Positions 25,965 to 35,106 of a DNA stretch of 64,000 bases are shown piece after piece. Below the pieces are notes generated by a model. That model was not told the origin of the DNA and did no database searches. It was given only the letters and a program-made list of their open reading frames with translations. The DNA is taken from assembly GCF_037055355.1 (NCBI RefSeq), contig NZ_CP146350.1, positions 2,999,001 to 3,063,000 of the forward strand, given 5' to 3'. Positions within the stretch are counted from its first letter, which is position 1; the number at the start of each line of letters is the position of its first letter. Source of the DNA: Streptomyces sp. DG1A-41. GTDB taxonomy: Bacteria > Actinomycetota > Actinomycetes > Streptomycetales > Streptomycetaceae. The translations under genes were made by a program, and so were the position numbers.

Positions 25965-27212
25965 ATGAACAGCTTCTCCAGAGGGCGCCGCCTGACCGCC
26001 GCGGCCCTGACCGCCCTGGCCGTCGCCACCAGTGCCACCGCCTGCGGCTCCGGCTCGAAAGGCACCGGGACGAAGGCGGCGGACGACGGCACCTACACCG
26101 TCTGGGACCCGTACCCGCAGTTCGCCAAGGGCTCGGCGTGGGTGAAGCTGCTGGACGACTGCGGCGCCAAGGCCGGCGTGAAGATCAAGCGGACCGGCTT
26201 CGACACCAGCGACCTGGCCAACAAGACGCTGCTCGCGGCACAGCAGGACAACTCCCCGGACCTCCTCATCGTCGACAACCCGGTGGTGTCGACCCTGGCC
26301 GAGGCGGGCGTGCTCACCACCACCGACGACAACAAGCTGGACACCTCCAAGGTCGACCCCAACCTGCTCGCGGCCGGTCAGGTGGGCGGGAAGACGTACG
26401 GCACGCCGATCGGCGCCAACACCCTCGCCCTCTACTACAACAAGAAGGTCCTGAAGGAGGCCGGGGTCGACGTCGCCTCGGTCAAGGACTGGCCGTCCCT
26501 GACGGCGGCGCTGGCGAAGGTCGACAAGGCGGGCAAGAAGGGCATCACGTTCTCCGCTATCGGCACCGAGGAGGGCAGCTTCCAGTTCCTGCCCTGGTTC
26601 TGGGGCTCCGGCGCCAAGCTGACCGAACTCGACTCGCCCGCGGCCGTCTCCGCGCTGTCCCTGTGGAAGGGCTGGCTGGACAAGGGCTATGCCCCCAACT
26701 CCGTGCTCAACAACACCCAGACCACCAGTTGGCAGGAGTTCGCGACCGGCGAGTACGCGTTCGCGGAGAACGGGACCTGGCAGCTCGCAGGCGTCAAGAA
26801 GGCGGGCCTCGACTACGGTGTCCTGCCCATCCCCGCCTCCGGGGGAGGCAACGCCGCGGCCCCGACGGGCGGCGAGTTCGTCACCGTCCCGGTCCAGAGC
26901 GACACCGGCCGCTACACCACCACGCAGAAGCTCACGACCTGCCTGACCAGCACCCAGAACCTGTACGAAACCGACACCACCCTCTCCTACGTCGCCCCCA
27001 CCACCGAGATCCAGGACAAGCAGGTGGCGGCCGACCCCGAGCTCAAGCCGTGGGTGGAAGCGGTCAGGTCGGCCAAGGGCCGCACCAGCGACGACCTGGG
27101 CACCAAGTACCCGAAGATATCCGAGCAGATGTGGAAGGCCGTCCAGTCCGCACTCAGCGGCTCCAAGTCCCCGAAGGACGCGCTCACCGCCGCCCAGTCG
27201 GCAGTCAAGTGA
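25965..27212 (+). CDS. CUT1 ABC transporter sugar-binding lipoprotein
   Basis: 415 residues. A lipoprotein signal ends at ATSATAC with C27 as the predicted lipidated cysteine. The rest is a family 1 extracellular solute-binding protein: DPYPQFAKGSAWVKLLDDC, GVKIKRTGFDTSDL, PDLLIVDNPVVSTLAEAG, YGTPIGANTLALYYNKKVLKEAGVD (in part) and the late ENGTWQLAGVKKAG. The start ATG 25965 has AAAGGAA upstream. It is followed at 20 nt by the first permease. The sugar is not deducible from the sequence. Confidence 0.92.
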   Translation: MNSFSRGRRLTAAALTALAVATSATACGSGSKGTGTKAADDGTYTVWDPYPQFAKGSAWVKLLDDCGAKAGVKIKRTGFDTSDLANKTLLAAQQDNSPDLLIVDNPVVSTLAEAGVLTTTDDNKLDTSKVDPNLLAAGQVGGKTYGTPIGANTLALYYNKKVLKEAGVDVASVKDWPSLTAALAKVDKAGKKGITFSAIGTEEGSFQFLPWFWGSGAKLTELDSPAAVSALSLWKGWLDKGYAPNSVLNNTQTTSWQEFATGEYAFAENGTWQLAGVKKAGLDYGVLPIPASGGGNAAAPTGGEFVTVPVQSDTGRYTTTQKLTTCLTSTQNLYETDTTLSYVAPTTEIQDKQVAADPELKPWVEAVRSAKGRTSDDLGTKYPKISEQMWKAVQSALSGSKSPKDALTAAQSAVK

Positions 27213-27232
27213 CAGCTGACCAGGGCCTCTCG

Positions 27233-28204
27233 ATGAGTCACACGACACGAGTGCCGCATCACCGGCCCGCGCCCGATCACAGCGGTGCGGCCCCGGCCGC
27301 ACCGCCCCCGGCACGACGCCGCCCGAGCTCCCAGCAGTGGGCCGCCTGGGCCTTCCTCACCCCCGTGACCCTCTACCTCGTCCTCTTCTACGCCTATCCG
27401 CTGTACCGCAACATCGACCTGAGCCTGCGCAACTACACGGTCCGCTCCTTCGTCCAGGGCGACGCGCCCTTCACCGGCCTGCAGAACTACCGGACCGTCT
27501 TCGACGACCCGACCTTCGCCCCGGCCCTGCTCCACACCGTGGTGTTCACCGCCGTCTGCCTGGTCTTCCAGTACGCCATCGGCCTGGCGCTCGCGGTCTT
27601 CTTCAACCAGCACTTCCGGCTCTCCGCCACCCTGCGCGCGCTGTTCCTGGTGCCCTGGCTGCTGCCGCTGATCGTGTCGGCCTCCACCTGGTCATGGATG
27701 CTCAACAGCGACTCCGGCATCGTCAACGCGGTCCTGCACGCCGTCGGCGTCGACCCGGTGAACTGGCTGACCTCACCGTCCTGGTCGCTCACCTCGGTGA
27801 TCATCGCGAACATCTGGATCGGCGTCCCGTTCAACCTGGTCGTGCTCTACAGCGGCCTGCAGTCCATCCCGGCCGGCCTGTACGAGGCCGCCGCCCTCGA
27901 CGGCGCGGGCCCCTGGCGCCGGTTCTGGAGCATCACCTTCCCGCTCCTGCGCCCGGTGTCCGCGATCACCCTTCTCCTCGGGCTGGTCTACACGCTCAAG
28001 GTCTTCGACATCATCTGGATCATGACCAAGGGCGGCCCGGCGGAATCGTCCACGACCTTCGCCACCTGGTCCTACCAGCTCGGCTTCGGCAACCTGCTGC
28101 CCGCCTTCGGCCCGGGCGCGGCCGTCGGCAACCTGCTTGTGGTGGCCGCTCTGGTCTTCGGCCTGGTCTACGCCCGTGTGCAGAGAAAGCAGGCGCTGTC
28201 ATGA
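27233..28204 (+). CDS. CUT1 ABC transporter permease (MalF-like)
   Basis: 323 residues from ATG 27233. After a Pro/Ala-rich cytoplasmic N-tail there are six transmembrane segments, starting at WAFLTPVTLYLVLFYAYPLY. The EAA loop that docks the ATPase reads EAAALDGAGPWRRFWSITFP. Its stop overlaps the next permease start in an ATGA. No ATPase gene is present in the window's locus, which is normal for Streptomyces, where the shared ATPase MsiK energises many sugar importers. Confidence 0.93.
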   Translation: MSHTTRVPHHRPAPDHSGAAPAAPPPARRRPSSQQWAAWAFLTPVTLYLVLFYAYPLYRNIDLSLRNYTVRSFVQGDAPFTGLQNYRTVFDDPTFAPALLHTVVFTAVCLVFQYAIGLALAVFFNQHFRLSATLRALFLVPWLLPLIVSASTWSWMLNSDSGIVNAVLHAVGVDPVNWLTSPSWSLTSVIIANIWIGVPFNLVVLYSGLQSIPAGLYEAAALDGAGPWRRFWSITFPLLRPVSAITLLLGLVYTLKVFDIIWIMTKGGPAESSTTFATWSYQLGFGNLLPAFGPGAAVGNLLVVAALVFGLVYARVQRKQALS

Positions 28205-29025
28205 GCCGAAGCGGCAAGCGCACCTGGGGCAAGACGACCGTCGGCGTCCTGCTGACCGGCATCATGCTCTTCCCGGTCTACTGGATGCTGAACGTGTCCC
28301 TCACACGCGACCAGGACATGCGCAAGAGCCCACCGGACCTGTTCCCCGTCAACGCCACCCTGTCCGGCTACCGCACGGTCCTCGACGAGCAGTTGCCCTA
28401 CCTCGGCACCAGCCTCGTCATCGGCCTGGGCACCGTCGCCCTGACCGTGGTCCTGTCCGCCCCCGCCGGCTACGCGCTGGCCAAGCTGCGCCCGCGCGGC
28501 GGCGGCGTCCTCGGCTTCGTGCTCCTGGCCGCGCAGATGATCCCCGGCATCATCATGGCGATGGGCTTCTACGCCATCTACCTCCAGCTCGGCATGCTCC
28601 AGTCCGTCCCCGGCCTGATCGTCGCCGACTCCACCCTGGCCGTCCCCTTCGCGGTGCTGATCTTCACCGCGTTCATGTCGGGCATCCCCGGCGAACTGCT
28701 CCAGGCGGCGAAAACGGACGGCGCCGGTCCCTGGCGCACCTTCCGGTCGATCGTCCTGCCGATGAGCCGCAACGCCGTGGTCACGGTGTCCCTGTTCGCG
28801 TTCCTGTGGTCCTGGTCCGACTTCATCTTCGCCAGCACCCTGGTCAACGGCGGCGCGCACGAGCCGATCACCCTCGGCATCTACCACTACATCGGCAACA
28901 ACAACCAGGAGTGGAACGCCATCATGGCGACCGCCGTCGTGGCCTCGCTGCCGGCCACGGTGATCCTCGTCCTCGCCCAGCGCTACGTCGCCGCCGGTGT
29001 GACCGCCGGCGCGGTCAAGGACTGA
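28201..29025 (+). CDS. CUT1 ABC transporter permease (MalG-like)
   Basis: 274 residues from ATG 28201, overlapping the previous stop by four bases. Six transmembrane segments, N-terminal GIMLFPVYWMLNVSLTRDQD typical of MalG partners, and the EAA loop LQAAKTDGAGPWRTFRSIVLP. It forms the heterodimeric channel with the preceding permease. About 100 nt separate it from the GH63-like gene. Confidence 0.93.
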   Translation: MSRSGKRTWGKTTVGVLLTGIMLFPVYWMLNVSLTRDQDMRKSPPDLFPVNATLSGYRTVLDEQLPYLGTSLVIGLGTVALTVVLSAPAGYALAKLRPRGGGVLGFVLLAAQMIPGIIMAMGFYAIYLQLGMLQSVPGLIVADSTLAVPFAVLIFTAFMSGIPGELLQAAKTDGAGPWRTFRSIVLPMSRNAVVTVSLFAFLWSWSDFIFASTLVNGGAHEPITLGIYHYIGNNNQEWNAIMATAVVASLPATVILVLAQRYVAAGVTAGAVKD

Positions 29026-29123
29026 TTCCAGGGACTGACATCCAAGGACAGACATCCACAGGGGCATCCCGAGGCACCCCCTCTCCCCCTGACGATCCCT
29101 GCTCGAGAAACGAGTGACACTTC

Positions 29124-30851
29124 ATGACCGCCGACCGATCCGGCCCGGCCTTCTCCGTCCAGGAGATCCCGTTCAGCACGTACGGGTCCTGGTTCGACAT
29201 CTCCCCCGTGGTGGCGGAGAAGATTCGCGCCGAGGACCTGCACCTCGTCTCGCACCAGAACGGCATGCACGCCATGCTGCGTCTGATGCCGCTCGACGCC
29301 GCGACAGGCGAGCGGGCCGAAACCCGAGTGGAGGCGACACCGGGCCTGCTGAGCTGGATCAGCGCGGTCGGCCGCGTCGATCTGGCCTACGAGTCACCGG
29401 ACACCGTACGCCTGCGCGGCACCGCACTGCCGCTGCGCGTCGCCGCGGCTGCCGCCACCCTGACCCCCTTCAGCGGCACGTACTACTTCCGGGACGCGGC
29501 CGCCGACGCGTACGTGTTCACCTCGTACGAGACCGGACGCCGCTACCGCGTCACCGTGCTGTCCGGCACGGTGACCCACACGTACGGCGACCAGGCCCTG
29601 GGCAGCGCCGACCGCGGCCTCACCGTCGCCGCGGACGCGGACGGCCCCTGGGAGATCGCGGTCGAGGAACTGGACACCGCCCGTCCGCCGTACGCGTCGA
29701 CGGTGACCTTCGGCAAGATCGTCGAGACGGCACGGAACTCCTTCGCGGACTTCGTCGACACGGTGGCCCCATGGCGCTCGTCCGCCACCCCGGCCGCCGA
29801 ACTCGCCGCGTACGTCGTATGGTCCGCGACCGTGCGCCCCGCGGGACTGCTCTCCCGCCCAGGCGTCCTGATGTCCAAGCACTGGATGGACAAGGTCTGG
29901 AGCTGGGACCACTGCTTCAACGCCCTGGCCCTGGCCCCCGGGTGCCCCGAACTGGCCTGGGACCAGTACCACCTGCCCTTCGACCACCAGGACGAGACTG
30001 GGGCGCTGCCCGACTCCGTCACCCACTCCGAGGTCCTGAACAACTTCGTCAAACCGCCCATCCACGGCTGGGCACTCGGCCGGCTGCGCCGCAGCATGAC
30101 CACACCGCCCGACCGCCCGGAACTGGCCGAGACCTACGACAGGCTGGAGCGCTGGACGAACTTCTGGCTCACCGCACGACGCGCCCCCGGCGCGGCGCTC
30201 CCCCACTACCAGCACGGCAACGACAGCGGCTGGGACAACGCCACCACCTTCGACCCGGAACGCGTGGTCGTCACTGCGGACCTGGCCGCCTTCCTCACCC
30301 TCCAGCTCCACGAACTCGCCGAACTGGCCACGCACTTGGACAGACCGGACGACGCCCACCGATGGAAGCAGGCCGCCGAAGCGACCCAGGCGGCGATGCT
30401 CGACGAACTCTGGACCGGCGACCGGTTCGTCGCCCGGGGCGTCCACAGCGGGAACACCTGGGACAGCGCCGGTCTCCTCGACCTGATGCCCATCGTGCTG
30501 GGCGAGCACCTGCCGGCCGGGATCAGCGGCGTCCTGGCCGACCGCATCGCGGCCCACCTGACCCCGCACGGCCTGGCCACCGAGCTGCCGACGTCCCCGC
30601 ACTACCTCTCCGACGGCTACTGGCGCGGCCCCATCTGGGCCCCCGCCACGATCCTCATCGAAGACGGCCTGCGCCGCGCCGGCCACCACCGCCTCGCCGA
30701 CGACATCAGCACCCGCTTCCGCACCCTGTGCGAGACCCACGGCTTCGCCGAGAACTTCGACGCGCTCACGGGCACGGGCCTACGGGACCGCGCCTACACC
30801 TGGACGGCCAGCAGCTACCTCCTCCTCGCGGAAGCAGCCGTGAGGAGCTGA
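29124..30851 (+). CDS. GH63-like (alpha/alpha)6-barrel glycoside hydrolase
   Basis: 575 residues without a signal peptide, so cytosolic. A beta-rich N-domain (~1-200) precedes a barrel with VWSWDHCFNALALAPG, QDETGALPDSVTH (candidate catalytic Asp), GNDSGWDNATTFDP and SDGYWRGPIWAPATILIEDG (in part), the YWRGPIW signature shared by GH63, YgjK and mannosylglycerate hydrolase-like enzymes. The start is ATG 29124. As the last gene after the importer it probably cleaves the imported oligosaccharide. I cannot tell glucoside from mannoside specificity. Confidence 0.85.
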   Translation: MTADRSGPAFSVQEIPFSTYGSWFDISPVVAEKIRAEDLHLVSHQNGMHAMLRLMPLDAATGERAETRVEATPGLLSWISAVGRVDLAYESPDTVRLRGTALPLRVAAAAATLTPFSGTYYFRDAAADAYVFTSYETGRRYRVTVLSGTVTHTYGDQALGSADRGLTVAADADGPWEIAVEELDTARPPYASTVTFGKIVETARNSFADFVDTVAPWRSSATPAAELAAYVVWSATVRPAGLLSRPGVLMSKHWMDKVWSWDHCFNALALAPGCPELAWDQYHLPFDHQDETGALPDSVTHSEVLNNFVKPPIHGWALGRLRRSMTTPPDRPELAETYDRLERWTNFWLTARRAPGAALPHYQHGNDSGWDNATTFDPERVVVTADLAAFLTLQLHELAELATHLDRPDDAHRWKQAAEATQAAMLDELWTGDRFVARGVHSGNTWDSAGLLDLMPIVLGEHLPAGISGVLADRIAAHLTPHGLATELPTSPHYLSDGYWRGPIWAPATILIEDGLRRAGHHRLADDISTRFRTLCETHGFAENFDALTGTGLRDRAYTWTASSYLLLAEAAVRS

Positions 30852-30955
30852 GAGCCCGGAAACAATTCGGTCGGCGATGTCGAGAACCCGCGTCCGGCTC
30901 CGTCCCCGGGGTGAACGCGACCACAATGGGTCGCACAGCACCGAGGAGAACCACG

Positions 30956-31362
30956 ATGGCCAAGTACCTGCTGCGCAAGCACTACCGCGGCGCCCCGGCG
31001 GCGGTCAACGACGTGCCGATGGAGCAGTGGACGCCTTAGGAGATCTCGGCCCACGTGCAGTACATGACCGACTTCGCCGCCCGGCTGGAGAAGACCGGCG
31101 AGTTCGTCGACGGTCAGGCGCTCGCCCCGAGGGCACCTGGGTCCGCTACGACGGCGAGGGGCGCCCGCCGGTCACCGACGGCCCCTTCGCCGAGACCAAG
31201 GACCTCATCGCCGGCTGGATGGTGATCGACGTCGACAGCCACGAGCGGGCCGTCGAGCTGGCCGGGGAGCTGTCGGCCGCACCGGGTGCGGGCGGCAAGC
31301 CGATCCACGAGTGGCTGGAGGTGCGCCCGTTCTACGGCACACCGCCCACCATCAAGGAGTGA
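30956..31362 (+). pseudogene. YCII/DGPF-domain protein, broken by a stop and a frameshift
   Basis: The start MAKYLLRKHYRGAPAAVNDV has GAGGAGA upstream. Codon 28 is TAG (31037-31039), where relatives have Glu in WTPEE. Translation continues in frame as EISAHVQYMTDFAARLEKTG to LAP near 31128, where one base is missing. The next frame then resumes with EGTWVRYDGEGRPPVTDGPFAETKDLIAG (in part) and the normal ending HEWLEVRPFYG. The two lesions together make a functional product very unlikely. The DGPF motif is intact, so decay is recent. Confidence 0.85.
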
Positions 31363-31370
31363 CGTCACCG

Positions 31371-31448
31371 ATGGGCGAGGGCCTGCTCCGGAGCCTCACG
31401 CCGAGCGTGCTCACCGCCCACCGGTGCCGCCGACGGTCGGGCTCCTGA
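31371..31448 (+). pseudogene. Amino-terminal remnant of an ECF sigma factor gene
   Basis: Nine bases after the YCII stop, ATG opens MGEGLLRSLTPSVLTA, matching the start of the SigJ-like sigma factors (sigma-70 region 2, DUF6596 group) that usually follow YCII genes in actinobacteria. The reading then leaves the family (HRCRRRSGS) and stops at 31446-31448; the remaining ~400 codons are absent. This is a truncation, not just a frameshift. Confidence 0.65.
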
Positions 31449-31776
31449 GTGGTCGCCGGTCCGCGCTGGACGAGGTCGGAGGCTCGGACGAACTTGCGCA
31501 GGCCCTCCTCGGCACCGGAGCCAGTGCCCCGGGGGGCCCTACTGTCAGCGCTTACCGACGATCTCCCTGCCGAGAGTGACGGACGACAGCCGTCATTGAT
31601 CACGGCGCTACGACGTCTGTTCCGCCACCGCCCTGCTGCCGGCCCCCGTCCAGGCCTTCCGAGTCCCTCTCAAGAGGGCCTGCCTGCACGGGGGCATCGG
31701 CACCTGCAGCCCGTACGGGCGGCCCGGCCCCGCGGACCTGGCGGATCCGCCCCAGCAGCTCGCGCTCCGCCGGACG
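31449..31776. other. Intergenic stretch, probably debris
   Basis: About 330 nt between the sigma remnant and the stop of the ABC permease gene. No frame resembles a known protein and codon usage is irregular. It may be scrambled remains of the sigma gene. Confidence 0.4.
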
Positions 31777-34197
31777 CTACTCGGTGCGCAGCGCCGTGGC
31801 CGTACGCGCCCTGGCGGCCCAGCCTGCCGGGATCAGCGCGCCCAACATCGCGATCACGACCCCGCCGAGCGCCAGCAGGAGCAGCTGGAAAGGCCCATAC
31901 GCATCGAGGACAAGCGGCGGTAGGCTGGTGCCCACGGCACGCCCCATCACCGGCATGACGACGTGGTGCAGCGCGTACCCCGCAGGGACGCCGAGCAGCC
32001 CGCCGATCACGCCGACCACGGCCACCGAGGCGAGCACGAGGCTCAGGGTCTGCCGCGGCGACATGCCGATCGCTTTGCAGACGCCCAGGTCGTGGATGCG
32101 TTCCCGGGTGTCGAGGACCACGGAGTTGAGTACGCCGAGACCGGCCACAATGATCAGCATGAGGGTGAGCACCACCGCCATCGCGGCCATGACGAGGATG
32201 ACGCCGTCCTGCCCCGACTCGGAGCCGGTCGTGGCGTCGCCCCCCAGCGGCTGTACGACCGCGGCGACCTTCCGGGCGTACTCGTCACCGGAGACGCCGG
32301 ACTTCGTCTCGACGAGGAAGGTGCTGGGCTCGGCCAACGCGAAGTCGGCCATGTCCGCGTGGATCTCCAGCTGGCTGCCCGACGTGTCGAAGGACTCGCC
32401 CACGATCCGCAGGTTCGCGGTCTCCTTCTCGTAGGTCACCCGCACCGTGTCACCGAGCTTGGTGCTGGTCCTTTCCAGGAAGCGTGAGGGCACCACGACC
32501 TGTCCCTTGCCGGTGATCCAGTGCCCGGAGAGCATCTCGTAACTGCCGGGGCGCGAATCGCCCTCGTAGAGGCTGGCCTTGATCGATCCTGAGACCCCGG
32601 CCACGGCAACCTCGGTCTTGGCCTTGCCATAGTAGGACTCCGTGCCCGGCTGCGACGTGATGGCGGACCGCACCATCGCCGGGTCGGCGGCCTTGGGCTT
32701 CTTGGACGTGCTCGCAGCGCTGATCTCGGCGGGAGGCGGATCTCCCGCGTCGCCCCCGACAGGAGGCGGCGGCGGGGGAGCGACTTCGCTCGCCTTGGTC
32801 GTCGTGACGGTGACCGCGGCACGGTTCTCGGGGTCCTGCGAGGTGCCGATCGCCTTCAGGGACGAGGTCAGCCCCACCGCGAACGTCGCCGCGACTGTGC
32901 CGAACACCACCGCGAGCAGCATCGCGAGGGTACGTACCGGATGTGTGAAGGGGGTGGCGAGACCGTAGGTCACCGGCCTCGGCAGCGGCAGCATCCCCAT
33001 CGCCCGGTGCGCCCACTGGCCGCGCCCCGTGCGCGGCGCCCGGCCGACCGCGAGGGCCTCGACCGTGCGCAGCCTGCTGGCCCGCAACGCGGGAATCAGC
33101 GCCGCGAGCCCCACGACGACCAGGGCGGCGGCCGGCACGGCAATGTCCACCCACCAGGCCACCGAGAGCGAGACGCCGCCGTACACCGACTCGGTGTCGG
33201 ACAACAGCGGCACTGCCAGGAGGTTGCCCAGGAAGACACCCAGGGCGATGCCGACGACGGCCGGGATCAGCGCCTGGGCCACGTAGGCGCGTACGACCTC
33301 GCGCGGAGTGAAGCCGATGGCCTTGAGGATGCCGATCCTGCGCAGGCTGGTGCCGACCGCGCCACTGATCACGCTGCAGACGATGATCACCGACATCACG
33401 ATGCCGAGCGCACCGAAAGCCATCACGAACGGGACGGTCGCCGCCGCACCCTGATCAGCGGCGCGCTTGGTGTCCAGCCAGGACTGGGTCCCGAGGAGCG
33501 CTCCGGACCCCACGGAGACGGCGAGCTTCTTCCGGCCGGCGAGGATCTGCTGCTTCGTGCTCGCGGAGTCGAAGCGGTAGAGCATCTGACTCGAGACCGG
33601 GTTGCCCTTCGATCCCAGCGCGTCGACCTGCGCGGGGACCGCCCAGGCGTCGGCGGTCTTGCTGGCCGACACGGCGAAGCCGACGATCGAAAGAGTCGGG
33701 GCGTCCTTGGCCTTCGACGTCTTCATGGGGCTGCCGATCCCGATGGCGGGCCCCTCGAACGACGCGTCGAGCACGATCTCGCCGGGCTTCTGCGCCCACC
33801 GACCCGCCTTCAGATCCACCCGGTCCACGGCACCGTCAGGACCGGACCGCCCTACCAGGGTCAGCGTCGGCAGCTGGAAGCCCGACCGGTCCACCGGGCG
33901 GACCGTCGTGGACGGGTACGGTCCCGCGCTCGCGGCGACGCCGGGCACCTTCCCGGTCTTCGCCAGCTGCGCCGCACTCGCCTCGGCCGGATCAAAATGC
34001 GCGGTGATGTGCGAGCCCTGCTGCTTCTTGAAGGCCTTGTCGAAGGGCGCGGCTGCGGCGACCATCAGCGACCCGGCGACCACGGCCGAGGCCACGGCCA
34101 TCATCGTGGCCACGGCGATTGCCACGGTCTGCACCCGCCGTCGGTCGACGCCGGAACGTACGACCCGGCCCAGCGCGCCGGTACCGAACAGGCTCAT
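31777..34197 (-). CDS. MacB/FtsX-type ABC transporter permease
   Basis: 806 residues from ATG 34195-34197, which overlaps the stop of the ATPase gene in an ATGA. The layout is that of duplicated FtsX permeases: an N-terminal helix (VAIAVATMMAVASAVVAGSL), a large extracellular domain, three helices around residues 275-395 (VMSVIIVCSVISGAVG, VAQALIPAVVGIALG), a second helix near ~430 (TLAMLLAVVFGTVAATFAVG), a second extracellular domain with a Pro-rich insert (PPPPPPVGGDAGDPPP), and three final helices (about 675-800). Such permeases export peptides, antibiotics or lipoproteins, or act as mechanotransmitters. The substrate is unknown; the divergent two-component genes suggest a stress- or antimicrobial-responsive system. 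Confidence 0.88.
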   Translation of the reverse strand: MSLFGTGALGRVVRSGVDRRRVQTVAIAVATMMAVASAVVAGSLMVAAAAPFDKAFKKQQGSHITAHFDPAEASAAQLAKTGKVPGVAASAGPYPSTTVRPVDRSGFQLPTLTLVGRSGPDGAVDRVDLKAGRWAQKPGEIVLDASFEGPAIGIGSPMKTSKAKDAPTLSIVGFAVSASKTADAWAVPAQVDALGSKGNPVSSQMLYRFDSASTKQQILAGRKKLAVSVGSGALLGTQSWLDTKRAADQGAAATVPFVMAFGALGIVMSVIIVCSVISGAVGTSLRRIGILKAIGFTPREVVRAYVAQALIPAVVGIALGVFLGNLLAVPLLSDTESVYGGVSLSVAWWVDIAVPAAALVVVGLAALIPALRASRLRTVEALAVGRAPRTGRGQWAHRAMGMLPLPRPVTYGLATPFTHPVRTLAMLLAVVFGTVAATFAVGLTSSLKAIGTSQDPENRAAVTVTTTKASEVAPPPPPPVGGDAGDPPPAEISAASTSKKPKAADPAMVRSAITSQPGTESYYGKAKTEVAVAGVSGSIKASLYEGDSRPGSYEMLSGHWITGKGQVVVPSRFLERTSTKLGDTVRVTYEKETANLRIVGESFDTSGSQLEIHADMADFALAEPSTFLVETKSGVSGDEYARKVAAVVQPLGGDATTGSESGQDGVILVMAAMAVVLTLMLIIVAGLGVLNSVVLDTRERIHDLGVCKAIGMSPRQTLSLVLASVAVVGVIGGLLGVPAGYALHHVVMPVMGRAVGTSLPPLVLDAYGPFQLLLLALGGVVIAMLGALIPAGWAARARTATALRTE

Positions 34198-34886
34198 CGG
34201 ACGGCCTGCGCGTAAGAGTCGAGGGCGACGTGACCGTCGACCAGGTGAACGGTGCGGCTCGCGCACGCCTTCGCCAGCGTCAGGTCATGTGTCACCAGCA
34301 CGATGGTCTGTCCGGCGCGGTGCAGATCCATCAGCAGATCGCGGACGTCGTGGCCCGAGGCGGTGTCGAGCGCACCAGTGGGCTCGTCGGCGAGCAGCAG
34401 CGCGGGCCGGTTGACCAACGCCCGGGCGACTGCGACCCGTTGGCGTTCACCTCCGGACAATCGGCCCGGGTAGGCGCGGGCATGCTCCAGGATGCCCAGC
34501 ATCTCCATGAGCTCACCCGCGCGGGCCGCGGCCTTGCGCCGACTGGTCCCGGTCAGCTGGGCGGGGAGCTGAATGTTGTCGGTAACGGTGAGGTCGTCGA
34601 GAAGATTGAAGAACTGAAAGGCCATGCCGATGTGCTCGCGACGGAACTTGGCGAGGGCATGCTCGCTCAACTGGTCGATCCGTCGCCCGGCCACGATCAC
34701 GGCGCCATCGGTCGGCTTGTCCAGGCCAGCGACAAGGTTCAGCAGCGTGGACTTGCCGCTGCCGGAAGGGCCCGTAACGGCAAGGGCCTCACCCTTGGCG
34801 ACGCTGAGCGTGAGCGGTCCGAGCGCCGGCGCGCCAGCGCTGTCGTAGCGCTTCGCCACACCCTCCAGTTCGATCACTTGATGCAT
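34194..34886 (-). CDS. MacB/LolD-type ABC transporter ATP-binding protein
   Basis: 230 residues from ATG 34884-34886. Walker A GPSGSGKST, Q-loop FQFFNLLDDLTV, signature LSGGERQRVAVARAL, Walker B ALLLADEPTGALD and H-loop VLVTHD are all intact, and the spacing fits the LolD/MacB subfamily. It is coupled to the permease by a four-base overlap. The upstream region separates it from the divergent histidine kinase gene and contains a pair of 11-bp direct repeats. Confidence 0.93.
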   Translation of the reverse strand: MHQVIELEGVAKRYDSAGAPALGPLTLSVAKGEALAVTGPSGSGKSTLLNLVAGLDKPTDGAVIVAGRRIDQLSEHALAKFRREHIGMAFQFFNLLDDLTVTDNIQLPAQLTGTSRRKAAARAGELMEMLGILEHARAYPGRLSGGERQRVAVARALVNRPALLLADEPTGALDTASGHDVRDLLMDLHRAGQTIVLVTHDLTLAKACASRTVHLVDGHVALDSYAQAVR

Positions 34887-34968
34887 ATCAGTTGTCCGTC
34901 CTTGCGGTCGCGAGAGGCACATGCCGTTGCCGGTCCTGCGAACCTAGAGGTGCCGCGTATGGGGCGCG

Positions 34969-35019
34969 TCGGCCGCGGAACCAACATCAGGTCCTTCCCG
35001 CGGAGGGTTCGGCCGCGGA
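34969..35019. promoter_or_regulatory. Two direct repeats in the divergent ABC/two-component promoter region
   Basis: TCGGCCGCGGA occurs at 34969-34979 and again at 35009-35019, exactly 40 bp apart (about four helical turns). This suits a dimeric response regulator binding on one face, but it is inference only, and GC-rich DNA produces some such repeats by chance. Confidence 0.3.
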
Positions 35020-35106
35020 GTCATCCCTGAGAAGTAGGCCTCCAGGGCAATGCCCTGGCCGGACAGGTGGACGCGGGCCGGGCGGAGAGCGCAGCACAAT
35101 GCACGG

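Noticed and set aside
24561..27314. A 917-codon minus-strand open frame across lacI and the binding-protein gene
   Set aside because: It is the shadow of two well-supported plus-strand genes and has no recognisable domain or ribosome site.
30956..31362. Programmed frameshifting or stop read-through in the YCII gene
   Set aside because: There is both a nonsense codon and a separate deletion, no slippery sequence or downstream structure is evident, and the next gene is truncated too.
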